The position numbers were made by a program, and so were the translations under genes. A stretch of DNA of 64,000 nucleotides. Origin: Mycolicibacterium phocaicum. GTDB lineage: Bacteria; Actinomycetota; Actinomycetes; Mycobacteriales; Mycobacteriaceae. The notes beneath the pieces were generated by a model, which had not been told where the DNA came from, searched no databases, and saw only the letters and a list, made by a program, of their open reading frames with translations. Where the stretch lies: the NCBI RefSeq assembly GCF_010731115.1, contig NZ_AP022616.1, forward strand, positions 1,736,001 to 1,800,000. Direction: 5' to 3'. The number at the start of each line of letters is the position of its first letter. Positions within the stretch are counted from its first letter, which is position 1. Shown piece after piece: positions 8,040 to 18,650 of this stretch.

Positions 8040-9032
8040 CTACTTCACAGTCGGCAGGTCGGGACTGGACACGTCATAGGTGTGGCCCGGCTGCGTGAGC
8101 AGCGCGCCCAGCTTGAGCGCCTTCTCCTCGGTGCGGTCGGTGGTCCCCCAGATGACCTCGCGACCGTCGTTCAGCGTCAGCGTGACACCGGCGACCGACG
8201 GCGCCCCGACGCGCGCGACCTGGCTGAACACCTCGGGACGCAGCGACAGCAGGACCTCGAGGGCCGCCAGCGTCGCCGGGTCCTTGGGACCGGGATTGTC
8301 GGCATCCAGGTACGGCAGGCCCGGCGGCGGCGGCTCGGTCGCGAAATCCACCCCGTCGCGGTCGAACAGGTGCGGGCCGTCCGGGTACTCCTTGGCCGCC
8401 ACCGGAACCCGCTCCAGCACCGTGATGCGCAGGGTCGACGGGTACTCCCGCTGCACCCGGGCACTTGCCACCCGCCGGATCGTGGCGACCCGCTCGGCCA
8501 CCGCGTCGGTGTTGACCTGCAGCAGCGGCGTCTCCGGCTTGACCGCGGCCGCCGCCGTCACCTGGTCCTCGGTCAGGGTGCCCAGACCGGTGACCACGGT
8601 GTGGCGGACCGCCATGATCGGCGTGAAGTACAGCACCAGACCCAGTGCGACGGCGACGACGGCCGTCACCGCCGACCACAACAACATCTTCAGGCCGCGG
8701 ATGACGCCCCGTGTGGGCGCCTTGGGCTGCTCGGACAGGCCTGCCGCGCGGCGCCGCGCCTCCTGACGCGCCTGCTCCAGGGCCCTGGCCCGCTCCAGCG
8801 CGATGCGGCGTTCCTCCCGCTCGCGCCGGGCCCGGCGACGCGGCCCCTCGTAGTCGGGTGACGCGGGATCGGCCGACGCGGCGTCCGGCGCCTCCTCGGC
8901 GGCGGACTCTGCCGCGGCGTCCGGCGCGGTGCTGTCCGGCACGACGTCTTCTGCCGTCTCGCCCTGCACCGGATCATCCTGCGCCGCAACGGGTTCGGTA
9001 GCCGGCTCCCCCGAGCCGTCCGCCCCGGTCAC
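8040..9032 (-). CDS. ftsQ: Cell division protein FtsQ (DivIB)
   Basis: Bitopic divisome protein of 330 residues that forms the FtsQLB complex. A cytoplasmic N-terminus of about 120 residues is rich in Ala, Glu and Arg and longer than in enterobacteria. One transmembrane helix lies near residues 122-142 ([20 protein letters not shown]). A POTRA domain follows ([21 protein letters not shown], then [27 protein letters not shown]) and then the beta domain ending in the last 30 residues. The start is GTG at 9032, overlapping the murC stop as GTGA, which indicates translational coupling in the murG-murC-ftsQ set. Confidence 0.95.
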   Translation of the reverse strand: MTGADGSGEPATEPVAAQDDPVQGETAEDVVPDSTAPDAAAESAAEEAPDAASADPASPDYEGPRRRARREREERRIALERARALEQARQEARRRAAGLSEQPKAPTRGVIRGLKMLLWSAVTAVVAVALGLVLYFTPIMAVRHTVVTGLGTLTEDQVTAAAAVKPETPLLQVNTDAVAERVATIRRVASARVQREYPSTLRITVLERVPVAAKEYPDGPHLFDRDGVDFATEPPPPGLPYLDADNPGPKDPATLAALEVLLSLRPEVFSQVARVGAPSVAGVTLTLNDGREVIWGTTDRTEEKALKLGALLTQPGHTYDVSSPDLPTVK

Positions 9033-10480
9033 GGCGTGGGCCGTCCCGGGGCGGCGCGGTCGGCCTTGACCTCCAGTGCGGTCAGGATTTCGCGCCCCAA
9101 CAGCGTGACGTCGCCGGCGCCCATCGTGACGATGACGTCACCGGGACCCGCCTTGGCCGCCACCTGCTCGGCCACCGCGGAGAAGTCAGGCACGTAATGC
9201 ACCGGGGCCGAGACGTGCTCGACGATGCTCGCGCCGCTGACGCCTGCCAACGGGGCTTCCCGCGCGGCATAGACATCGAGGACGAACACCTCGTCGGCAC
9301 GATCGAGGGCCTGACCGAACTCCTTCGCGAAAGTCTGTGTGCGCGAATACAGATGGGGCTGGAACACCACGATGGACCGCGATGTGCCGGCCACCGCGCG
9401 CAGCGCTTCCAGCGTCGCCCGGACCTCGGTGGGATGGTGCGCGTAATCGTCGAAAACCCGGACGCCGTAAGCAGTTCCGACCGCCTCGAAGCGGCGCCGC
9501 ACACCTTCGAACCCGGTGAGGCCGTCGAGCACGGCCTCCGGATCGGCGCCGACCTCACGGGCCGCCAGCAGCGCGGCCAGGGCGTTGAGCGCCATGTGCT
9601 TGCCCGGCACCGACAGTCGCATGCCCCGGCGGTGCGGCTCGCCCGCCAGTTGGATGGCCGCCACCCCACCGGTGCCCTGCTGCTGCCAGGTCAGCAGCGT
9701 CGCTTCCAGATCCGTGCGCTGCGCACTGCCCATGCCGTACCGCAGCACCCGAACACCGCGCTCCGCCGACCGCTGGGCCAGCGCCTCGGCACCCGGGTCG
9801 TCGGCGCACACCACCAGCGCGCCGCCGGGACGCAGCCGGGCCACGAAGTCGTCGAACACCGCGGTGTAGGCCTCGACGCTGCCGAAGTGGTCGAGGTGGT
9901 CGGCCTCGATGTTGGTCACCACCGCCACGTCGGGTGTGTATTCGAGCAGCGAACCGTCGCTCTCGTCGGCCTCGGCCACGAAGCAGTCGCCGCTGCCGTG
10001 ATGCGCGTTGGTGCCGGCCTCACCCAGATCGCCACCGACGGCGAACGACGGGTCGAAACCACTGTGCTGCAACGCCACGATGACCATCGAGGTCGTCGTG
10101 GTCTTGCCGTGGGTGCCGGTCACCAGCACCGAGCGATAGCCGTCCATCAGCTTGGCGAGCACGACCGGGCGCATGATCACCGGGATGCCGCGCCGGTGGG
10201 CCTCCACCAGCTCGGGGTTGTCCTTGGGGATGGCCGCGTGCGTGCTCACCACGACGGTCGGGCCGCCCGGCAGCATGTCCAGCGACGACGCGTCGTGCCC
10301 GATCCGGATCTCGGCACCACGGGCCCGCAGGGCCGCGACACCACGGGACTCCTTGGCGTCCGAACCGGACACCTGGCCACCGCGGTCCAGCAGGATGCGG
10401 GCGATACCGGACATCCCGGCACCGCCGATACCGACCATGTGCACCCGGGCGAGCTCGGGTGGCAGCTGCCGCGCCGTCAT
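9029..10480 (-). CDS. murC: UDP-N-acetylmuramate--L-alanine ligase MurC
   Basis: Cytoplasmic ATP-dependent ligase of 483 residues that adds the first stem-peptide residue, L-Ala, to UDP-MurNAc. The N-terminal Rossmann motif is [18 protein letters not shown] (14-31), the Mur-ligase P-loop is [12 protein letters not shown] (about 119-130), and [21 protein letters not shown] and the C-terminal [17 protein letters not shown] motif follow. The length is normal for mycobacteria. The ATG at 10480 overlaps the murG stop by four bases (ATGA). Confidence 0.97.
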   Translation of the reverse strand: MTARQLPPELARVHMVGIGGAGMSGIARILLDRGGQVSGSDAKESRGVAALRARGAEIRIGHDASSLDMLPGGPTVVVSTHAAIPKDNPELVEAHRRGIPVIMRPVVLAKLMDGYRSVLVTGTHGKTTTTSMVIVALQHSGFDPSFAVGGDLGEAGTNAHHGSGDCFVAEADESDGSLLEYTPDVAVVTNIEADHLDHFGSVEAYTAVFDDFVARLRPGGALVVCADDPGAEALAQRSAERGVRVLRYGMGSAQRTDLEATLLTWQQQGTGGVAAIQLAGEPHRRGMRLSVPGKHMALNALAALLAAREVGADPEAVLDGLTGFEGVRRRFEAVGTAYGVRVFDDYAHHPTEVRATLEALRAVAGTSRSIVVFQPHLYSRTQTFAKEFGQALDRADEVFVLDVYAAREAPLAGVSGASIVEHVSAPVHYVPDFSAVAEQVAAKAGPGDVIVTMGAGDVTLLGREILTALEVKADRAAPGRPTP

Positions 10481-11667
10481 CGGATACCCGCCGCCACGTC
10501 GAGGGCGATCTGCGCCACCCGCCGCGCCGCGTCGCGGTGGCCGGCCAGCGCGGCCGCCGTCGTCATCTGGTCCAGTGCGGCGGTGTCGCCCATCAGAGTT
10601 CCGATCCGTTCGGTGACGAAGTCCGGGGTGAGCTCGGCGTCGTCGACCAGCAGGCCGCCGCCGGCGTCGACCACCGGGAGTGCATTGAGTCGTTGCTCGC
10701 CGTTGCCGATCGGCAACGGCACGTAGACCGCGGGCAGACCGACCGCGCTGACCTCCGCGACGGTCATGGCGCCGGACCGGCAGATGGCCAGATCGGCTGC
10801 CGCATAAGCCAGATCCATGCGGTCGAGGTACGGCACCCCGACATAGGGCGGCGCACCCGGTGCCGGCTCCGGCAGCTCGAGGGTGTTCTTGCGGCCGTAG
10901 GCGTGCAGGACCGAAACGCCTTGCGCAGCCAGGTTTTCGGCCGCACCGGAGACGGCGCGATTCAGCGACTGCGCACCCTGGGAGCCACCGAACACCAGGA
11001 GCACGCGGGCGTCGTCGGCGAAGCCGAAGAACTTGCGGGCCTCCGCGCGCCGCGCGGCCCGGTCGAGTGCGGTGATCGACTCACGCACCGGGATCCCGAC
11101 GACCTCGCCGCCCTTGAGCCCCGAATCCGGCACCGCGGCCAGCACGCGGCGCGCCGAGCGGGCGCCGACCTTGTTGGCCCAGCCCGCGCTGGCGTTGGCC
11201 TCGTGCACCACGACCGGAACGGTGCGGCGACGGCGCAGTCCCCCGCCGCGGGCGGCGAGGTAGGCCGGCAGCGAGACGTAACCGCCGAACCCCACGACGA
11301 CGTCGGCCTGGACGGCGTCGAGAACGTCACGCGTCTCGCGGACCGCGGCGCGAACCCGCAGTGGCAGCCGGGCCAGGTCGGCAGAAGGCTTGCGCGGCAA
11401 CGGAACCGGGGTGATCAGCTCGAGGTCGTAGCCACGTTCGGGGACCAGCCGGGTTTCCAGCCCGCGGGCCGTGCCGAGGGCGGTGATCCGGACGTCGGGC
11501 CGCAGCGCCACCAGCGCGTCGGCAACCGCCATCGCGGGCTCGATGTGACCTGCGGTGCCGCCGCCGGCCAGCACCACGGAGATGCCGCGAGTTCCGCCGT
11601 CGCTCCGCTCGCCTGGGTGTGTTTCCCCGTCGCTCCGCTCGCCTCGGCCCGAACTCACACCACTCAC
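10477..11667 (-). CDS. murG: UDP-GlcNAc transferase MurG (lipid II synthesis)
   Basis: Peripheral membrane glycosyltransferase (GT28) of 396 residues that adds GlcNAc to lipid I to give lipid II. The core starts at about residue 30 with [21 protein letters not shown], followed by [42 protein letters not shown] and the UDP-GlcNAc site [24 protein letters not shown]. The first 28 residues are unusual: the hexapeptide GERSDG occurs twice because a short repeat element lies in the coding DNA at 11597-11644. MurG proteins in mycobacteria have variable N-termini, so a start nearer residue 29 is possible. The GTG at 11667 overlaps the ftsW stop (GTGA). Confidence 0.96.
   Translation of the reverse strand: MSGVSSGRGERSDGETHPGERSDGGTRGISVVLAGGGTAGHIEPAMAVADALVALRPDVRITALGTARGLETRLVPERGYDLELITPVPLPRKPSADLARLPLRVRAAVRETRDVLDAVQADVVVGFGGYVSLPAYLAARGGGLRRRRTVPVVVHEANASAGWANKVGARSARRVLAAVPDSGLKGGEVVGIPVRESITALDRAARRAEARKFFGFADDARVLLVFGGSQGAQSLNRAVSGAAENLAAQGVSVLHAYGRKNTLELPEPAPGAPPYVGVPYLDRMDLAYAAADLAICRSGAMTVAEVSAVGLPAVYVPLPIGNGEQRLNALPVVDAGGGLLVDDAELTPDFVTERIGTLMGDTAALDQMTTAAALAGHRDAARRVAQIALDVAAGIR
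11597..11644. repeat. Two copies of an 18-bp short repeat inside the murG 5' end
   Basis: CCGTCGCTCCGCTCGCCT occurs at 11597-11614 and again at 11627-11644, 30 bases apart and in frame with murG. A one-base variant, CCGTCGCTGCGCTCGCC, is read on the minus strand at the pimB' start (about 51798-51816). It looks like a dispersed short element that tends to sit at gene ends. Confidence 0.6.
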
Positions 11668-13406
11668 CCGTACCGCTGACCTTCCAATGTGCGGACCCGC
11701 GGGTCCGACCGGCGCGGGTCACGTCGCCCGTGACCCTTGAGGTCACCATTTTGCCTTGCACGCCGTCCGGCACCGTCGGCCGGTACGGGGTTGCCACGCT
11801 TACTGCGGCCGCGGTCGGACCGCCGGTCCGGTTCCTCGGTGCGCCGCGGGCGCCTCGGGGCGTCGGTGCGGCGCTGCCGGGGCGGCGGTTCCTGCCGGGT
11901 GGCCTGCCGGGTGGGCCGCGCCGACTTCGTGGGCTTTGCCGGCTTGGCGGGTTTGGCCTGCCGGGCGGCGGGCTTGCGGACCTGCTTGTCGCCGGCCTTG
12001 TCGCCCCGGCCACGCAACCGGTCCCGGGCCGAGTCCAAGGTGGTCGGCGAATACGGCACCGGCGGCGGCAGCCGCAGGATCCGGTTCATCCGGTCGTCGC
12101 GGCCGGCCCGCAGCGCAGCCACCGCGTCGGGCTCGTGGCGCGCCGCATTGGCAATCAGGCCGATCAGCAGAAGTGTTGTGGCCGTTGCTGTTCCGCCGGC
12201 AGAGATGAGCGGCAGCTGAATACCCGTGACGGGCAGCAGGCCGAGCACGTAACCGACGTTGATGAACACCTGGCCGACGACCCACAGTGTCGTGGTGGCG
12301 GTCAGCAGCCGCAGGAACGGGTCGACCGACCGGCGGGCGATCCGCATGCCGGTGTAAGCGAACAGGCCGAACAGCGCCAGCAGGCCCGCCGCGCCGATGA
12401 AGCCGAGCTCCTCGCCGATGATCGCGAAGATGAAGTCGTTGTGTGCGTTGGGCAGGTAGTTGAACTTCGCGGTGCCCTGCCCCAGCCCGTCGCCGAACAT
12501 GCCGCCGTTGGCGAGCGCGTACTTGGCCTGCCGCGACTGGTAACCGATGCCCTGCAGGTCGGAGTCGGGGTCCAGCCAGGCCCGCACGCGGTCGGAGCGG
12601 TAGCCGGCCGAGACCGCCATGATGGCGGCCGCCCCGATGCACAGGACCAGCGAGCTGAGGAAGATCCGCAGCGACAGCCCGGCGTACCAGAGCAGGCCGA
12701 GCAGGACGATGCTCACCGACACCGTCTGGCCGAGGTCGGGCTCGGCGACGATCAGGCCGAGCGCCAGCACAGCGGCCGGGACCAGCGGAAACAGCAGCTC
12801 TTTCCAGCCGGCGTGCTGCATGCGGCGCGTCGCCAGCAGGTGCGAACCCCAGATCGCGAAGGCGATCTTGGTCAGCTCGGACGGCTGCATGGAGAAGCCG
12901 GCGACGACGAACCAACCGCGGGCACCGTTGGACAGATGGCCGATGCCCGGGATCAGCACCAGCGCGATCAGCACGAGGCTGACGATGAACGCCGGCAGCG
13001 CCATCCGGCGCATGAACGCGATCGGCAGGCGTAGCGCGACGTAGAACGCGATCAGGCCGATGACGGTCCAGAGCACCTGTTTGGCGAAGATCGTCCAGGG
13101 CGAGCCGTCCTCGTCGTACGAGTGCACGCCCGAAGCCGAGAGCACCATGGTCAGGCCCAGCGTGATCAGCAGCGCCGCGCATGCGATGACCAGGTGGAAC
13201 GACGTCATCGGCCGGCCCAGCCAGGCGCCGAACCGGGCCCGGGGACCCTGCAGCTTGGGCTGGGCGGGCTTCGCGGCCGTCTCTGCGGCGTCTTTGCCCG
13301 TCTCTTTGCCGCCGTCCGCGGCGGCGCTCGGCGTCTTCTCGTCGGGGGCCTGCGGGCCTTCCGGGCCGGCTTTGCCCCGACGGAGCTTGGCAAGGATGTC
13401 CGGCAT
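11664..13406 (-). CDS. ftsW: Septal peptidoglycan polymerase FtsW (SEDS)
   Basis: SEDS-family glycosyltransferase of 580 residues that polymerises lipid II at the septum with PbpB. Residues 1-70 form a charged cytoplasmic tail. About ten transmembrane helices follow, with SEDS signatures [36 protein letters not shown] and the late [13 protein letters not shown]. The C-terminal 110 or so residues form a very basic Arg/Pro/Lys tail, making this longer than the roughly 524-residue M. tuberculosis protein. In M. tuberculosis murD lies directly upstream; here there is a 350-base gap with repeats. The ATG at 13406 has no strong ribosome-binding site. Confidence 0.95.
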   Translation of the reverse strand: MPDILAKLRRGKAGPEGPQAPDEKTPSAAADGGKETGKDAAETAAKPAQPKLQGPRARFGAWLGRPMTSFHLVIACAALLITLGLTMVLSASGVHSYDEDGSPWTIFAKQVLWTVIGLIAFYVALRLPIAFMRRMALPAFIVSLVLIALVLIPGIGHLSNGARGWFVVAGFSMQPSELTKIAFAIWGSHLLATRRMQHAGWKELLFPLVPAAVLALGLIVAEPDLGQTVSVSIVLLGLLWYAGLSLRIFLSSLVLCIGAAAIMAVSAGYRSDRVRAWLDPDSDLQGIGYQSRQAKYALANGGMFGDGLGQGTAKFNYLPNAHNDFIFAIIGEELGFIGAAGLLALFGLFAYTGMRIARRSVDPFLRLLTATTTLWVVGQVFINVGYVLGLLPVTGIQLPLISAGGTATATTLLLIGLIANAARHEPDAVAALRAGRDDRMNRILRLPPPVPYSPTTLDSARDRLRGRGDKAGDKQVRKPAARQAKPAKPAKPTKSARPTRQATRQEPPPRQRRTDAPRRPRRTEEPDRRSDRGRSKRGNPVPADGAGRRARQNGDLKGHGRRDPRRSDPRVRTLEGQRYG

Positions 13407-13546
13407 GTGACTACCCGACCTCGTCGTTCACATTGGTCACAAAAACCACAACTGTCCCTTGCATCCCAAAATCCTCCCCTGTCGCACCCGCAGGGCGCGG
13501 CACATCCGGCGCGTGTCGCCGGAATGGGGCGATTTGCCACAGCCGG

Positions 13547-13605
13547 TTGACCGTGCGTCTACGCCGAGAAATGTCGAGTACCGAGCAGCAGAAACGCACA
13601 GTCAA
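13547..13605. repeat. 59-bp palindromic repeat, copy 1
   Basis: The element begins TTGACCGTGCG and ends CGCACAGTCAA (10 of 11 bases complementary), with the core GTCGAGTACCGAGCAGC between. It is followed 12 bases later by a second copy. Confidence 0.75.
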
Positions 13606-13617
13606 TCCACCCCAACA

Positions 13618-13676
13618 TTGACCGTGCGCCTGGGCAGAAAAAGGTCGAGTACCGAGCAGCGGTACCGCACACTCAA
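13618..13676. repeat. 59-bp palindromic repeat, copy 2
   Basis: Same length and order as copy 1: TTGACCGTGCG at the left end, the core GTCGAGTACCGAGCAGC, and CGCACACTCAA at the right end. A third, more diverged copy lies at 61577-61635. The imperfect terminal inverted repeats suggest a hairpin in RNA or a small non-coding mobile repeat. Confidence 0.75.
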
Positions 13677-13756
13677 TCCGCCGGGCTCATGCCGGCACGG
13701 TCGACGCCGCCGCGGGCCGAGACTTCACCCACAGACGTGGGCCCAAGGCTCGGGGA

Positions 13757-14431
13757 CTAGGACTTGATCGCCGCGACCGCCTTGACGAGCAGGTCTTTGG
13801 CGACCTGCGGGTCGACGTCGGCCTGCACGACGGCCACGGTCTTGTCACCCATGACGGCCGTGTAGGTGGTCTCCTCGATGGCCTTGCCATTGGCAGTGAT
13901 GTGCGCCTGCACGCCCATGGTCTTCGCGCCCGCGATATCGGGGCCCGGGACGCGCTCGACCGTCGCGGTGACGCCGTCGGTCGAGTCGACGGTGATGTGG
14001 TCACAGCCCGCATGGCCGAGTTCGCCGACGGTGCCGGCTGCTTCGGCCGCCATCACGATGACGGTGTTGCCGTCCTGGTTGCTGCCGATGAAGCCCGCGG
14101 TCTTGGCGCCGACGCCGGCCGGCGCGAGCGGCTTGAGCAGCGACGCGCACTCGGCGGGAGTGACGACCGACGGCGGCGTGGTGGTGAGCGCACCGACGCC
14201 CGGAGCATCCAGCTTCTCCTGGGTGACGGTGTCCGCCTCCAGATCCATCGGGTCGTAACCCGGCGGCAGGCTGCTCTTGGCGCTGCCGACCTTCGCGATG
14301 TCGTACTTCGCCGCGGCCTGGCCGTTCCCGGACTTGCCGTCCGAACCGCCGCAGCCGGCGATCAGCGCCGCGCCTGCCAGCACGACGGTCGCCAACCCAA
14401 CGGGCCCGACCAGGTACTTCTCGACGTTCAT
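13757..14431 (-). CDS. Lipoprotein of the DUF5642 type
   Basis: A 224-residue exported lipoprotein found only in actinobacteria, function unknown. From the ATG at 14431 the N-terminus is a lipoprotein signal (LATVVLAGAALIAGC, lipobox Cys at about residue 27), then a Gly/Ser linker. The folded part includes SLPPGYDPMDLEADTV, PPSVVTPAECASLLKPL, a Cys near HAGCDHITVDST and a repeated pattern ending VDPQVAKDLLVKAVAAIKS, as in the sensor-like lipoproteins LppU/LpqN group. An upstream in-frame start at 14473 would bury the signal peptide. It starts 69 bases after mraY and occupies the place where murD is normally found. Confidence 0.82.
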   Translation of the reverse strand: MNVEKYLVGPVGLATVVLAGAALIAGCGGSDGKSGNGQAAAKYDIAKVGSAKSSLPPGYDPMDLEADTVTQEKLDAPGVGALTTTPPSVVTPAECASLLKPLAPAGVGAKTAGFIGSNQDGNTVIVMAAEAAGTVGELGHAGCDHITVDSTDGVTATVERVPGPDIAGAKTMGVQAHITANGKAIEETTYTAVMGDKTVAVVQADVDPQVAKDLLVKAVAAIKS

Positions 14432-14500
14432 GGCGCGAACCCTAACAGCGCGCCCCGGCGCCACCGCGCACATACTGAATGTCGGCTGTGAGCCGCGTGT

Positions 14501-15580
14501 CTAGCGGCCACCCGCCGAGAGCCACTCGCTGTAGAACAGCGCCACCCCGAGCCCGCAGGCGATGGCGGTGAGCAACCAGAACCTGATGATCACCGTGGTC
14601 TCGGCCCAGCCGGCCAGCTCGAAATGATGATGGAACGGCGCCATCCGGAACACCCGGCGCCCCGTGGTGCGGAAGGCCAGGATCTGGACCACCACCGAGG
14701 TCACCTCGGCGACGAACAGGGCGCCGAGCACGATCGCCAGCGTCTCGGTCCGGCTCGTCACCGACAGGCCGGCGATGATGCCGCCGAGCGCCAGCGAGCC
14801 GGTGTCGCCCATGAAGATCTTGGCCGGCGCGGCGTTCCACCACAGGAAACCGATGCAGGCACCCGCCGTCGCCGCCGCGACCAGCGCCAGATCCAGTGGA
14901 TCACGGACGTTGTAGCAGCCCGGCCCCGGGCTGGTGGCGCACGCGTTGCGGTACTGCCAGAACGTGATCAGGACATACGCCGCGCTGACCATCGCCATGG
15001 CGCCCGCGGCCAGCCCGTCCAGGCCGTCGGTGAAATTGACGGCGTTGGACCACGCGCTGACCAGCACCACGATGAACAACACGAACAGCACCGGACCCAG
15101 CGTCACCGTCGCGATCTCGCGCACGTACGACAACCCCGCGCTTCCCGGCGTCAGCCCGTAACCGTTGCGGAACTGCAGCACCAGCACGCCGAACAAGACG
15201 GCCGACACCAGCTGGCCGATCGTCTTGGCGGTCTTGTTCAAACCCAGGTTGCGGGCCCGGCGGAGCTTGATCAGATCGTCGATGAAACCGACGGCGCCCA
15301 GCGACGTGGCGAGAGCCAGCACCAGCAGGCCCGAGGCCGACGGCCCTTCGCCGTCGACCAGCAGCCCCACCACATGGGTGCCGAGATAGCCGCACCAGAT
15401 GCCGGTGACGATCGCCACGCCACCCATCGACGGCGTGCCGCGCTTCTTCTGGTGGCTGGCCGGGCCGTCCTCGCGGATCTCGTGACCGAAGCCCCTGCGG
15501 GTGAAGAGCCGGATCAGCACCGGCGTCAGCACGATCGACACCGCGAGCGCGATACCGACGGCGAACAGGATCTGGATCAT
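14501..15580 (-). CDS. mraY: Phospho-MurNAc-pentapeptide transferase MraY (MurX)
   Basis: Integral membrane enzyme of 359 residues that transfers phospho-MurNAc-pentapeptide to decaprenyl phosphate, making lipid I. Ten transmembrane helices are predicted. Conserved cytoplasmic motifs are present: [22 protein letters not shown] (about residues 37-58), [21 protein letters not shown] with the DD pair near 101, [10 protein letters not shown] near 185, and the HHH motif [14 protein letters not shown] near 328. The ATG at 15580 overlaps the murF stop (ATGA). Confidence 0.97.
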   Translation of the reverse strand: MIQILFAVGIALAVSIVLTPVLIRLFTRRGFGHEIREDGPASHQKKRGTPSMGGVAIVTGIWCGYLGTHVVGLLVDGEGPSASGLLVLALATSLGAVGFIDDLIKLRRARNLGLNKTAKTIGQLVSAVLFGVLVLQFRNGYGLTPGSAGLSYVREIATVTLGPVLFVLFIVVLVSAWSNAVNFTDGLDGLAAGAMAMVSAAYVLITFWQYRNACATSPGPGCYNVRDPLDLALVAAATAGACIGFLWWNAAPAKIFMGDTGSLALGGIIAGLSVTSRTETLAIVLGALFVAEVTSVVVQILAFRTTGRRVFRMAPFHHHFELAGWAETTVIIRFWLLTAIACGLGVALFYSEWLSAGGR

Positions 15581-17076
15581 GCCTGCCCCTCCCGCGCCAG
15601 CTCCTCGGCCAACGCGCCGAGCCCCGCGGAGTTCGAGGCCTTGACCAGCACGACATCGCCGGGCTCCAGCTCGGCGCGCAGCAAATCAAGTGCGGCCCCG
15701 GCATCCGGGACGGGCGATACCTCGCTGCCCCACGAGCCTTCCATCACCGCGCCGTGTTGCATGGCGCCCATAGTCCTCCCGGTTCCGACGACAACCAGTC
15801 GTGACACATCTAAACGCACGGCCAGTCGACCGATGCTGTCATGTTCGGCAATCGCGTCGTCACCCAGTTCGGCCATCTCGCCGAGCACCGCCCAGCTACG
15901 CACCGGCGCGCCGGATTCGGCACGCGCCGACTTGGCCATCCAGGCCAGCGCTTTGAGCCCCGCCCGCATCGAGTCGGGGTTGGCGTTGTAGGCGTCGTTC
16001 ACCACGACGACGCCGTCGGCCCGGGTGGTGACCTGCATGCGGTGCTTCGAGACGGGCCCGGCGCCGGCGAGTGCGTCGGCCACCTGCTGCAGGGTCGCAC
16101 CACATTCCAGCGCGACGGCGGCGGCGCTGAGCGCGTTGGACACCTGGTGATCGCCGTGCACCGCCAGCGTGATGTCGACCTGCTGCTCCCCCGCGTGCAT
16201 GGTGAAGCGCGGACGGGCCAATTCGTCGAGGGTGACGTCACCGGCCCACAGATCGGCGCCAGGCGACCGCGATACCCGCACCACGCGGGCCCCGGTGACG
16301 TCGGCCATCGCCGCGACGGCACCGTCGTCGGCGTTGAGGATGACGACACCGTCTGCCGGAACAGCTTGCGGCAGTTCCGATTTCGTTGCCGCGATGACGT
16401 CGCGCGAGCCGAACTCGCCGAGGTGCGCGGTGCCGACGTTGAGCACCACACCGATCGACGGCGGTGCGATGGCGGCGAGCGCGGCGATGTTGCCGGGGTG
16501 CCGCGCCGACATCTCCAGCACCAGGAAGTCGGTGTCTTCGGTGGCCCGCAGCACCGTCCACGGGTGGCCGAGCTCGTTGTTGAACGATCCCGGCGGCGCG
16601 ATCACCTCGCCGAGCGGCGCGAGCACGGCGGCCAGCAGGTCCTTGGTTGACGTCTTGCCCGACGAGCCGGTGACACCGATGATCCGCAGGCCCCCGGCGA
16701 CCAGCCGGTCGGCCACGGCGCGGGCCAGTTTGCCCAGCGCCGCCAGCACGGCGGCGCCCGAGCCGTCGGTGTCGTGCTCCAGCGCACCGGATGCCGAATC
16801 AACCTGTCCGGCAACCGGCTTCACCACGATGGCCGGCACCCCGACGGGCCGGGCCGCCAGCACCGCGACGGCACCCGCCGCCACCGCGCCCGCGGCGAAG
16901 TCATGCCCGTCGGTCCGGGCGCCCGGCAACGCCAGGAACAGCCCGCCCGCCGTGACGGCCCGCGAGTCGAATTCGACGGTTCCGGTCACGCGCGTCGCGG
17001 CAGCAGCCTCGGGCGTGACGTCGGACAGTTCGCCGCCGACGATGTCGGCGATCTCTGCCAGGGTCAGGTCGATCAT
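15577..17076 (-). CDS. murF: UDP-MurNAc-tripeptide D-alanyl-D-alanine ligase MurF
   Basis: Cytoplasmic ligase of 499 residues adding the D-Ala-D-Ala dipeptide to UDP-MurNAc-tripeptide. The P-loop is [19 protein letters not shown] (about 134-152). [20 protein letters not shown] and [12 protein letters not shown] form the central domain, and [19 protein letters not shown] plus the C-terminal domain complete the family pattern. Length and order are normal. It is translationally coupled to murE by a four-base overlap at 17073-17076. Confidence 0.97.
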   Translation of the reverse strand: MIDLTLAEIADIVGGELSDVTPEAAAATRVTGTVEFDSRAVTAGGLFLALPGARTDGHDFAAGAVAAGAVAVLAARPVGVPAIVVKPVAGQVDSASGALEHDTDGSGAAVLAALGKLARAVADRLVAGGLRIIGVTGSSGKTSTKDLLAAVLAPLGEVIAPPGSFNNELGHPWTVLRATEDTDFLVLEMSARHPGNIAALAAIAPPSIGVVLNVGTAHLGEFGSRDVIAATKSELPQAVPADGVVILNADDGAVAAMADVTGARVVRVSRSPGADLWAGDVTLDELARPRFTMHAGEQQVDITLAVHGDHQVSNALSAAAVALECGATLQQVADALAGAGPVSKHRMQVTTRADGVVVVNDAYNANPDSMRAGLKALAWMAKSARAESGAPVRSWAVLGEMAELGDDAIAEHDSIGRLAVRLDVSRLVVVGTGRTMGAMQHGAVMEGSWGSEVSPVPDAGAALDLLRAELEPGDVVLVKASNSAGLGALAEELAREGQA

Positions 17077-18614
17077 GCGGGTGACTCCCCAGCTTTCCCG
17101 GCCGCTGCATCGAGCGAGGCGGCCAATTCATCACGGTCATCGAACGGGCGGGTCTGACCGGCGCGGGTCTGGCCCGACTCGTGCCCCTTGCCCGCGACCA
17201 GGACGGTGTCCCCCGCCCGGGCCCAGCCGACGGCATGGTCGATGGCGGCCCTGCGGTCACCGATGACCACCACCTCGGCCGATCCGTCCGCGGCACCTGC
17301 CGCGATGGTCGCCCGGATCAGGTCGGGGTCCTCGTCGCGCGGATTGTCGTCGGTGATGACGACCAGGTCTGCCAGTTCCGCGGCGATGCGTCCCATCGGT
17401 TCGCGTTTCCCGGCGTCACGGTTGCCACCGGCCCCGAAGACGACGGCCAACCGGCCGCTGGTCTGCGGGCGCAGCGTCTGCAGCACGGCCTCCAGAGCAC
17501 CGGGCTTGTGGGCGTAGTCGACGAGCGCGAGGAAGTCCTGCCCGCGGTCGATGGGCTGCAACCGGCCGGGAACGCTGGCGGTGGCCAGTCCGGGGGCGGC
17601 CTGCTCCGGGGACACGCCCACCGCGTCGAGCAGCGCCACGGCCAGCAGAGCGTTGGCGACGTTGTAGCCGCCGGGCAGGCCGATCCGCAGCCGGTGCTCT
17701 GCACCGTCGGGGCCGACGGCGGTGAACTGCTGGCCACCGCGGTCTGTCTCGATGCCGGTGACGGTCCAGTCGGCCTCGCCGGTGGTACTGACGGTGACGG
17801 GGTCGAGAGCCCGGGCGGCCATCTTCCGGCCCCAGTCGTCGTCGACGCACACCACAGACACCGCCGCGTGAGTGGGCGAATCCGGTTGGAACAGCCGGGC
17901 TTTGGCGTCCAGGTAGTCGTCCATGGTCGGGTGGAAGTCGAGGTGGTCCCGCGACAGGTTGGTGAAACCGCCGGCCGCGAAGCGCAGGGCGTCCACGCGC
18001 CCCAGCGACAGCGCATGGCTGGAGACCTCCATGACGACGGTGTCCACACCACGCTCGACCATGGTGGCCAGCAGCGCCTGCAGCGCCGGCGCCTCGGGGG
18101 TGGTCAGGGAACTCGGCAGGTCGCGGCCGTCGATCCGGATGCCGACGGTGCCGATCAGTCCGGCGACCCGGCCGGCGGCACGCAACCCGGCCTCGACCAG
18201 ATAGGTGGTGGTGGTCTTGCCCGAGGTCCCGGTGATGCCGATGACGTGCAGCCGCTCGGACGGCCGCCCGTAGATTTCGGCGGCGACCTCACCCAGCACC
18301 GCCCGCGGGTCGGCATGGACGAGCACGGGGACGTCCACGTCGAGAAGCTCCACGCCGTCCGGGTCCGTCAGGACGGCGGCAGCACCGGCGGCGACGGCAT
18401 CGGCGGCGAACCGCGCGCCGTGCGCGGCCGAACCCGGAAGCGCCGCGAACAGATCACCGGCGACGACGTCCCGGCTGCTCAGAGTGACGCCGGTGACCCG
18501 CAGGTCCCGGGCGTGCGCCTCGGCCGGCAGCGCTGCGCCAACATGGTCGGCCAATGAGCCCAGCGCAGCTCCGGCGGGATCAGCGGGGCGCAAGGTAGGC
18601 AAAGACATGGCCAT
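17073..18614 (-). CDS. murE: UDP-MurNAc-dipeptide--meso-diaminopimelate ligase MurE
   Basis: Cytoplasmic ligase of 513 residues adding the third stem residue. [19 protein letters not shown] holds the P-loop (about 150-168), followed by [29 protein letters not shown] and [12 protein letters not shown]. The specificity motif [12 protein letters not shown] (DNPR) near residue 410 predicts meso-diaminopimelate rather than lysine, as expected in mycobacteria. The start may be the ATG at 18614 or a second one two codons later. It lies 36 bases after pbpB. Confidence 0.97.
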   Translation of the reverse strand: MAMSLPTLRPADPAGAALGSLADHVGAALPAEAHARDLRVTGVTLSSRDVVAGDLFAALPGSAAHGARFAADAVAAGAAAVLTDPDGVELLDVDVPVLVHADPRAVLGEVAAEIYGRPSERLHVIGITGTSGKTTTTYLVEAGLRAAGRVAGLIGTVGIRIDGRDLPSSLTTPEAPALQALLATMVERGVDTVVMEVSSHALSLGRVDALRFAAGGFTNLSRDHLDFHPTMDDYLDAKARLFQPDSPTHAAVSVVCVDDDWGRKMAARALDPVTVSTTGEADWTVTGIETDRGGQQFTAVGPDGAEHRLRIGLPGGYNVANALLAVALLDAVGVSPEQAAPGLATASVPGRLQPIDRGQDFLALVDYAHKPGALEAVLQTLRPQTSGRLAVVFGAGGNRDAGKREPMGRIAAELADLVVITDDNPRDEDPDLIRATIAAGAADGSAEVVVIGDRRAAIDHAVGWARAGDTVLVAGKGHESGQTRAGQTRPFDDRDELAASLDAAAGKAGESPA

Positions 18615-18650
18615 GACACAGTACCGGGCCTCTCGCGGGCGCCTGCCCCG

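Larger units (their letters stand above)
13407..13756. other. 350-bp gap in place of murD
   Basis: No gene is visible between ftsW and the lipoprotein gene. The right half holds two 59-bp palindromic repeats (listed separately). The left 130 bases probably contain the ftsW promoter but no confident -35/-10 pair. No remnant of murD can be recognised on either strand. Confidence 0.7.
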
